From a bacterium (GTDB taxonomy: Bacteria; UBA9089; CG2-30-40-21; SBAY01): a DNA stretch of 10,375 nucleotides. Positions 5,433 through 10,375 of this stretch are shown in pieces; positions within the stretch are counted from its first letter, which is position 1, and every line of letters starts with the position of its first letter. The translations under genes were made by a program, and so were the position numbers. The notes beneath the pieces are model-generated. The model was not told the origin of the DNA. It was given only the letters and a program-made list of their open reading frames with translations, and made no database searches. The DNA lies in contig JASEHU010000052.1 in assembly GCA_030018635.1 (NCBI GenBank), positions 1-10,375 of the forward strand, in the 5' to 3' direction.

Positions 5433-7139
5433 CTACACATCATAAAGCCTGCTGTATAATCCCTTTTGTTTTAAGAGTTCATGATGTCTGCCTGATTCAA
5501 CTATCCTGCCTTTATCCACCACCGCTATTTTATCGGCATTAACGATCGTAGATAGGCGATGGGCAATGACAATGGTTGTCTGATGCCGCATAATTTCGGT
5601 CAAAGATGCCTGAATTAATGTTTCTGACTCAGAATCTAAAGAAGAGGTTGCCTCATCCAAGATTAATATTTTTGGCTGACGAATAATAGCCCGGGCAATA
5701 GCCAGTCGCTGTCTTTGACCACCGGAGAGTTTTACCCCCTGCTCACCTACTTGTGTCTCATAGCCATCAGGCAGGTTAGTGATAAATTCATGGGCATTAG
5801 CCGCCTTGGCGGCAGAAATTATCTCATTCTCACTTGCATCAATTTTGCCATAAGCAATGTTTTCCCGAATTGTCCCGCTAAATAAAATAATCTCCTGCGG
5901 CACGACCCCTATTTGTTGTCTAATGCTTTGAGTTTTAATCTCCCTGATGTCATATCCGTCTATCATTACCTTGCCAGAATCAGGGTCATAAAGCCTTGGG
6001 ATGAGATTAACGATGGTTGTTTTCCCATTACCGGAAGGACCTACAAGGGCTAATACCTCTCCCTGGTTAACCTCTAAATTGATTCCTTTCAGGATTAATT
6101 CATCCGCATAGCTAAAATGGACATCAATAAACTCTACCTTACCCAAAATAGCGGGTAATTCTTTTGCCTGGGGATGTTCTGCAATTTTAATTTCTAAATC
6201 TATTACCTCGAATATCCGTTCACTTGCGGCAAAAGCCTGTTGAATTACCAGATTTAATTCTATCAATTTCTTGATTGGGGAAGACATAGAGGCTAAATAA
6301 AGCCCAAAGGCAATTAAATCCGCTACAGTTAAAATACCTTTTAGAACCTGATAGGCACCAAACCAGATAATCGCCAGGGTGCCGACGGTACTAAAAAAAT
6401 GCACTAACGGAGTAGATGCGGCGGTGATTTTTACCTTTTTTAAAAAGGCATTAAAATATCTCTTGTTGACCTCCTTAAACTTGTCTTTCTCATAGGATTC
6501 CATACCAAATACCTTGACCACATGAATACCGGAGATAATCTCTTGTAAGACTGCTGATACATCAGCTATTCTACCTTGAATTTTAAGGGTTGTTTTCTTC
6601 ATCTTTTTACCTAATATAAAGATAGAAAGGGCAATAAACGGTATGACAACAAGAACCAGAAGGGCTAATTGCCAATTAAGATAAAAGGCAATACAAATCG
6701 CACCTGATAAAACTAAAGGCTCCTTGAGTATGTTAATTACACCAAAAACAATGAAATTCTCTAATAAAAATATATCATTGATAATCCGGGACATTATTTG
6801 GCCTGTCTGGGTATCTTTATAGAATTTTAAAGGTAGGAACATCAGGTGTTCAAATATCTCATTACGAAGGGTATAAATCATCTTCTGACCAATATAACCC
6901 ATAAGGAAGTTTTGTCCATATTGAGCTAAAGCCCAAATAAAGACCGTAATAAAAGCCGCCAGCATAGTCAGGTTTAATTGCAAAATATTGTGTGTCGATA
7001 AGGCATTAGCCAGGATAACCTTGATAAACCAGGGTAAGGCTAAGGTAGTCATGGCAACAATAAGCATACAAATTATGGCAAAAAATAGTTGCCGTCTGTA
7101 GGGAATAACATATTTAATTAAACGTTTATATAAAGACAT
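5433..7139 (-). CDS. MsbA-like ABC exporter (half-transporter, membrane domain fused to ATPase)
   Basis: The 568 residues are typical for a homodimeric type IV (MsbA-like) exporter. The membrane domain, about 1-310, has hydrophobic helices near 17-45, 55-80, 130-155, 157-178, 245-265 and 272-290. The ATPase has A-loop Y344, Walker A GPSGNGKT (367-374), Q-loop Q415, signature LSGGQ (471-475), Walker B ILILDE (491-496) with catalytic E496, and H-loop H527, so it should be active. It acts in the inner membrane, exporting a lipid, glycolipid or other hydrophobic compound; flipping of a lipid A-type molecule is plausible but unproven, and multidrug export is an alternative. GGAGG at 7151-7155 (minus strand) supports the start. 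It is transcribed alone, divergently from the barrel protein gene, with a leader of about 140 nt containing a repeat that can fold. Confidence 0.92.
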   Translation of the reverse strand: MSLYKRLIKYVIPYRRQLFFAIICMLIVAMTTLALPWFIKVILANALSTHNILQLNLTMLAAFITVFIWALAQYGQNFLMGYIGQKMIYTLRNEIFEHLMFLPLKFYKDTQTGQIMSRIINDIFLLENFIVFGVINILKEPLVLSGAICIAFYLNWQLALLVLVVIPFIALSIFILGKKMKKTTLKIQGRIADVSAVLQEIISGIHVVKVFGMESYEKDKFKEVNKRYFNAFLKKVKITAASTPLVHFFSTVGTLAIIWFGAYQVLKGILTVADLIAFGLYLASMSSPIKKLIELNLVIQQAFAASERIFEVIDLEIKIAEHPQAKELPAILGKVEFIDVHFSYADELILKGINLEVNQGEVLALVGPSGNGKTTIVNLIPRLYDPDSGKVMIDGYDIREIKTQSIRQQIGVVPQEIILFSGTIRENIAYGKIDASENEIISAAKAANAHEFITNLPDGYETQVGEQGVKLSGGQRQRLAIARAIIRQPKILILDEATSSLDSESETLIQASLTEIMRHQTTIVIAHRLSTIVNADKIAVVDKGRIVESGRHHELLKQKGLYSRLYDV

Positions 7140-7182
7140 CTTTGTTTATTCCTCCAATTTAATAGACTTCTGCAATAATGTA

Positions 7183-7276
7183 AAAAGGGGTCAAGGGAAG
7201 ATAAAGGATTTCTTTCTTGAATTCTCCTACCCTTACCCCCTTAAACCCTCGACCCCTTGACCCCTTGAACCCTTTT
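7183..7276. repeat. GGGGTCAA-type repeat with inverted ends in the exporter leader
   Basis: AAAAGGGGTCAAGGG (7183-7197) is inverted at 7262-7276 with one mismatch in 15. The core AAGGGGTCAAGGG (7185-7197) also pairs perfectly with CCCTTGACCCCTT at 7254-7266, so two pairings compete. The right half, about 7229-7276, is a degenerate tandem of ACCCCTTG-like units of 7 to 9 bp. On the minus strand the whole lies between the exporter promoter and its start codon, and the closing arm ends CCCCTTTTT. That gives a terminator-like or attenuator-like outline, although the loops are long. It may equally be a dispersed repeat with no function. Confidence 0.55.
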
Positions 7277-7288
7277 CTTCTCCTAATT

Positions 7289-7317
7289 ATTATAGTCTTT
7301 TTTTTGATTTGCGTCAA
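7289..7317 (-). promoter_or_regulatory. Sigma70-type promoter of the ABC exporter
   Basis: On the minus strand, TTGACG (7317-7312) is followed after exactly 17 bp by TATAAT (7294-7289), an almost perfect consensus. The spacer is rich in A. Transcription would begin near 7282, giving a leader of about 143 nt before the start codon at 7139. Confidence 0.65.
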
Positions 7318-7337
7318 GGATTATTTTAATTCCTTGA
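7314..7337. promoter_or_regulatory. Dyad TCAAGGA-10-TCCTTGA spanning two back-to-back -35 boxes
   Basis: The arms 7314-7320 and 7331-7337 are perfect 7-bp inverted repeats 10 bp apart. Each arm overlaps the -35 box of one of the two divergent promoters. It could be an operator controlling both genes, or simply the consequence of both -35 boxes having the same CCTTGAC context. Confidence 0.35.
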
Positions 7338-7362
7338 CAAAAACACATTTGATGGATATACT
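7334..7362 (+). promoter_or_regulatory. Sigma70-type promoter of the outer-membrane protein gene
   Basis: TTGACA (7334-7339), a 17-bp spacer and TATACT (7357-7362) give a near-consensus promoter. Transcription would begin near 7369, only about 16 nt before ATG 7385, which argues against the GTG at 7376 being used. Confidence 0.65.
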
Positions 7363-7384
7363 TTTATAGAAGAAGGTGATAATG

Positions 7385-10177
7385 ATGATAAAAAATATAG
7401 GTCTTATATGTCTTATATGTCTTATTCCTAATCTTAGTCTTTCTCAGGAATTTGGTAAAAATAAGGTCAGGTATAAAGGATTTACATGGCAGATATTGCA
7501 AGCCGAGCATTTTGAGGTCTATCACAATCCGGAGATAGAGGATTTAGCCAGAATAGCGGCTAAAATGGCTGAAGATGCCTATGAAAAGATTGGTGCCGAT
7601 TTGAAATATGATGTCTCGAAACCAATTCCCTTTGTTATTTTTAAATCTCATTACGATTTTCAACAGACAAATATTATCCTGGAATTAATTGAAAAGGGTG
7701 TAGGTGGCTTTACCGAGATTTTTAAGTATCGGATGGTTATCCCTTTTACCGGAAGTTATAAGGCATTCCAGACCGTAATTACCCATGAACTTACCCATGT
7801 CTTCCAATACGATATTTTATATCATGATACATTACCGGCCATGTTTTCCGTACAGGCATTTCTGGCACCACCTTTATGGCTTATGGAGGGATTGGCTGAG
7901 TATGAAACAGGTGATCTGGATACAATGGGACATACCGTCTTAGCCGATGCCGTATTGGAAAACAATCTTATCCCATTATCTAATTTAGCCGATTTCTCAG
8001 GCATATCAAGGGTCTATTTAGCCTATAAAGAGAGTCATTCCTTGCTGAGATATATTGCCAGAACTTATGGGGCGGATAAAATCCACCTTCTCTTGAGAAG
8101 GTTCAAGGCACACCCTTCTGTTGAAAGTATGATTAAAACATCCCTGGGGGTAAGCCTGGAGACATTAGAGAACGGCTGGAGAAAGTCTTTACAACAGCAG
8201 TATTATCCTGAATTGATCAGGCGTAAACTTCCCACAGATTTTGGGAAAAGGCTCATAGAAGAAAGACAAGGATTTTATTCACATCCCACATTCTCCCCTG
8301 GCGGTGATATGCTTGCCTTGATATCATACGAATTTGGGGAGGCAGAGGTTGTTTTGGTGCGGGTGAGCGATGGTCAGGTGCTGAAAAGAATTACCAGAGG
8401 GATGTCCGCTCATGATTTTGAAGAACTTAATACCGAAGAAAGACCCCTGGCCTGGTCCCCTGACGGTACCAAAATTGCCTTTACCGCTAAAACAAAAGGG
8501 AAAGATGCCATTTTTATCTTCGATGTCTTTACCTCTACCATTAAAGAGGTAATCAAGCCGGATAAATTCGATGAAATATCTTCCATCTCTTTTTCCCCAA
8601 ATAGTAAAGGATTAGCTGTTTCTGCCCTTTCTAACGGCAAAAGTAAGATATACCTGCTTGAGGATGATAAAATAGAGCCATTGACCTCTGGCGATTCACT
8701 TGACCACCAGCCTATCTGGTCCAATGATGGTGAATATATTGCCTTTATAAGAGAAAAAGATGGATTTGCCGATATTTGCCTTGTCTCGCCAAAGACAAAA
8801 GAAGAGATAGTCATACTTACCTCTGAAGATGGCCATAAAAAAGACCCTTTCTGGTCGAATGACGGTAAAATTATATTTTATTCCTCAGATGTCGATGGTA
8901 TCTATTATAATATCTATGGTTATAATCTGGAGACAAAGGAGGTAGCCCAGGTAACGAATTGTGTTGGTGGTGCCTTTGCGGGGGCTACATCTCCACAGGG
9001 AGGACTAATTTTTGTCTCATATTATCAAGGCGGATATAGTCTTTATTTAATAGAAAACCTGAAACTTACCTGGAAAAAGCCTGAAGTTGCGGCCACATCC
9101 ACCACCTTAATCGAAATCGAATCAATAAAAAAAGCCAAAATCAAGGAATATGAACGAAAATTTTCGTTTGATTGGCGCTCAGGAAATTTTGTTTATAATT
9201 CAAGTCAGGGTATCTCGGCCAGTCTGCAACTATCCGCCTCGGATGTCCTGGGAAATCATAGATTTATGTTACTATTGGATAATGCCTCTTCTCTAAGCAA
9301 TGAAACCAATTTCCAACTCTCATACAGCTATCTGACTAAAAAACCTGATTTCAGGGTTGGTGTTTTTAACTGGTCTAATTTTTATAGCTTTTCTGATAAG
9401 GATATTGCCGAGCGAGAATATGGAATAGTGGGTATGATGGACTATCCTTTTAGTAAATTCAGACGGGTAGAACTAAGTTTTGTTTCCGAGGTGGTCTCTC
9501 AGGAAAAAATTGTTACCTCAGGAACAATAACCCAGGAGAAGGCAGGGATGGATTATCTTTCAGTAGCCTTAGTAGAGGACACGACCAATTGGAGTTATTG
9601 GGGACCTTTAAATGGGGTGATGAGCCGGGTAAGCATAGAACAAACCATACCCCTTTTGCATCACCAGGTAAGTTATACCAATTTTAAGATTGACTATCGT
9701 AAGTATATCCGCATAACACAACGGGCAAACTGGGCTTTTCATCTTTTGAGTAAGGTAAGTAAAGGCTCTGACCGTCGGGAATTTCCCTTAGGTGGACGCA
9801 GATTGTTTTCTATTTCTGAGGCAGGGAGTCTAAGAGGCTATGAAGTGGGTGAATTCTGGGGTAATTATATCCTCCTCGGTAATGCAGAACTCAGGATACC
9901 GCTCATTGATGAAATTAGATTTGCCATGCCTGTTTCCATTAGAAATATTCGCTCGGTTCTATTTGTCGATGCAGGTTCTGCCTGGTCAAAAGGGGAAAGG
10001 TTGACTACCAGACATAATTCCACGGATGAAAAAAAAGAAACTGACTTAAAATGCTCTTATGGTGTTGGGTTACGCATCCTTTTAGGCTTTCTACCTCTAA
10101 GAATAGATTATGCCTGGAATACAGATTTTGTTGATACCTTTCATAAAACCAATTTTAGTATAGGATATGATTTTTAA
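7385..10177 (+). CDS. Secreted outer-membrane protein: peptidase MA-like domain, TolB-type propeller, Omp85-like barrel
   Basis: The product has 930 residues from ATG 7385, chosen because AAGGTGA (7373-7379) sits 5 bp upstream; GTG 7376 and ATG 7382 are in frame. Residues 1-20 form a signal peptide, cleaved probably before QEFGK. Residues about 30-275 resemble a gluzincin metallopeptidase: HELTH at 134-138 and a later WLMEGLAEYE with E168 as probable third zinc ligand. About 297-560 carry six TolB/PD40-like repeats (for example SPGG 304-307, WSPDG 357-361, SPNS 404-407, WSNDG 445-449 and 490-494, SPQG 536-539). About 590-930 look like an outer-membrane barrel, with GSLRGYE (814-820), NAELRIPL (833-840), VLFVDAGSAW (858-867) and a terminal aromatic F930, as in Omp85/BamA-like surface antigens. 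No POTRA domain is evident. The substrate is unknown; a periplasmic or surface peptidase or envelope-assembly role is inferred. A 44-codon ORF overlaps its stop by one base. Confidence 0.85.
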   Translation: MIKNIGLICLICLIPNLSLSQEFGKNKVRYKGFTWQILQAEHFEVYHNPEIEDLARIAAKMAEDAYEKIGADLKYDVSKPIPFVIFKSHYDFQQTNIILELIEKGVGGFTEIFKYRMVIPFTGSYKAFQTVITHELTHVFQYDILYHDTLPAMFSVQAFLAPPLWLMEGLAEYETGDLDTMGHTVLADAVLENNLIPLSNLADFSGISRVYLAYKESHSLLRYIARTYGADKIHLLLRRFKAHPSVESMIKTSLGVSLETLENGWRKSLQQQYYPELIRRKLPTDFGKRLIEERQGFYSHPTFSPGGDMLALISYEFGEAEVVLVRVSDGQVLKRITRGMSAHDFEELNTEERPLAWSPDGTKIAFTAKTKGKDAIFIFDVFTSTIKEVIKPDKFDEISSISFSPNSKGLAVSALSNGKSKIYLLEDDKIEPLTSGDSLDHQPIWSNDGEYIAFIREKDGFADICLVSPKTKEEIVILTSEDGHKKDPFWSNDGKIIFYSSDVDGIYYNIYGYNLETKEVAQVTNCVGGAFAGATSPQGGLIFVSYYQGGYSLYLIENLKLTWKKPEVAATSTTLIEIESIKKAKIKEYERKFSFDWRSGNFVYNSSQGISASLQLSASDVLGNHRFMLLLDNASSLSNETNFQLSYSYLTKKPDFRVGVFNWSNFYSFSDKDIAEREYGIVGMMDYPFSKFRRVELSFVSEVVSQEKIVTSGTITQEKAGMDYLSVALVEDTTNWSYWGPLNGVMSRVSIEQTIPLLHHQVSYTNFKIDYRKYIRITQRANWAFHLLSKVSKGSDRREFPLGGRRLFSISEAGSLRGYEVGEFWGNYILLGNAELRIPLIDEIRFAMPVSIRNIRSVLFVDAGSAWSKGERLTTRHNSTDEKKETDLKCSYGVGLRILLGFLPLRIDYAWNTDFVDTFHKTNFSIGYDF

Positions 10178-10311
10178 TGATTGTAAAATGCAATTCCAGA
10201 TTAATTCTGTTTTTAATAGTAATCTTTGGACTTTACCTGAGATTATTACTCAAGTTCAACAGAAAATGGCCCAAATCGAGAGGGCCAAAAAACAAGATCC
10301 TTTATTTATAA
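10177..10311 (+). CDS. Small ORF, 44 residues, one predicted membrane helix and basic tail
   Basis: ATG 10177 shares its A with the preceding stop codon (TAATG), the same junction as cinA-thpR, so translational coupling is possible. The product has a hydrophobic segment at about 9-25 (LILFLIVIFGLYLRLLL) followed by a basic tail rich in K and R, ending at TAA 10309-10311. I recognise no family. It could be a small membrane partner of the barrel protein or a chance reading frame. A hairpin, TGGCCC/GGGCCA, lies within it. Confidence 0.35.
   Translation: MIVKCNSRLILFLIVIFGLYLRLLLKFNRKWPKSRGPKNKILYL
10267..10287. other. GC-rich 6-bp hairpin near the 3' end of the barrel gene cluster
   Basis: TGGCCC and GGGCCA form a perfect stem with a 9-nt loop. 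On the plus strand it is followed by A-rich sequence, so it is not a standard intrinsic terminator in that direction. On the minus strand only a short TTTT follows. Confidence 0.3.
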
Positions 10312-10330
10312 GGGATTAGAAGAGGGGTAG

Positions 10331-10375
10331 GTGGAAATTTTAAAAAACCGTAGTGACAATAAAATGAAAACGGTG
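10331..10375 (+). CDS. Possible start of a further gene cut by the window edge
   Basis: From GTG 10331 the frame stays open for 15 codons to the end of the window, and AGAGGGG at 10321-10327 is a fair though very close ribosome-binding site. ATG 10364 in the same frame is an alternative start. Too little is present to suggest a product. Confidence 0.2.
   Translation, partial: MEILKNRSDNKMKTV

Noticed and set aside
7229..7276. ACCCCTTG units as a CRISPR or origin iteron array
   Set aside because: Units are 7-9 bp, degenerate and contiguous, without spacers. No replication gene or DnaA boxes were seen nearby.
7376..7384. GTG 7376 as start of the barrel protein gene
   Set aside because: It lies inside the AAGGTGA ribosome-binding sequence and only about 7 nt from the inferred transcription start; ATG 7385 has better spacing.
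8410..8814. 134-codon minus-strand frame inside the barrel protein gene
   Set aside because: It is antisense to the propeller repeats, is Ser-rich as expected of a shadow, and has no recognisable domain.

Overview
The window reads as accessory-flanked chromosome from an AT-rich, double-membraned (diderm) bacterium. The diderm inference rests on an MsbA-like lipid exporter and a large secreted protein that ends in an Omp85-like outer-membrane barrel. The genes are ordinary code-11 ORFs with recognisable Shine-Dalgarno sites and near-consensus sigma70-type promoters. I cannot assign a phylum from this sequence. The density of different palindromic intergenic elements recalls uncultured groundwater-type genomes, but that is only an impression.

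Layout. (1) 1-754: the tail of an unidentified ORF, then a putative PD-(D/E)XK restriction endonuclease with a problematic start codon. (2) 784-949: a 150-bp MITE-like element with 33-bp terminal inverted repeats and an 8-bp target duplication. (3) 975-2293: a cinA gene lacking its N-terminal MoCF_biosynth domain, overlapping thpR by one base. This is the core of the common cinA-thpR(-recA) cluster, but recA does not follow. (4) 2294-3109: 816 bp without a gene, holding a direct-repeat/inverted-repeat element (2356-2570), a stretch with nested stems (2611-2760), a promoter (2771-2799) and a 266-bp near-perfect long palindrome (2809-3074). (5) 3110-5182: an EF-G-like GTPase of the FusA2/EF-G-2 type with a DTPGY switch II. 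(6) 5183-5432: two palindromes between convergent genes. (7) 5433-7139, minus strand: an MsbA-like ABC exporter. (8) 7140-7384: a divergent promoter region with back-to-back -35 boxes in a shared dyad, plus a GGGGTCAA-type repeat that lies in the exporter's 5' leader. (9) 7385-10177: a protease-like/TolB-propeller/Omp85-barrel protein, followed by a 44-codon ORF overlapping it by one base, and possibly the start of another gene.

Functional themes. CinA and ThpR concern nucleotide and RNA housekeeping. FusA2 is a translation-factor paralogue. The exporter and the barrel protein are both envelope proteins, and their promoters share one control region, so coordinated expression is plausible. The most distinctive feature is that every larger gap holds an inverted-repeat element, and these elements look unrelated. 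Several sit where they could affect gene structure (cinA), a 5' leader (fusA2, ABC exporter) or transcription ends (fusA2/ABC). I do not see a complete defence island or an obviously new enzymatic system. The best candidates for novelty are the palindrome families, the leader structures and the three-part outer-membrane protein.
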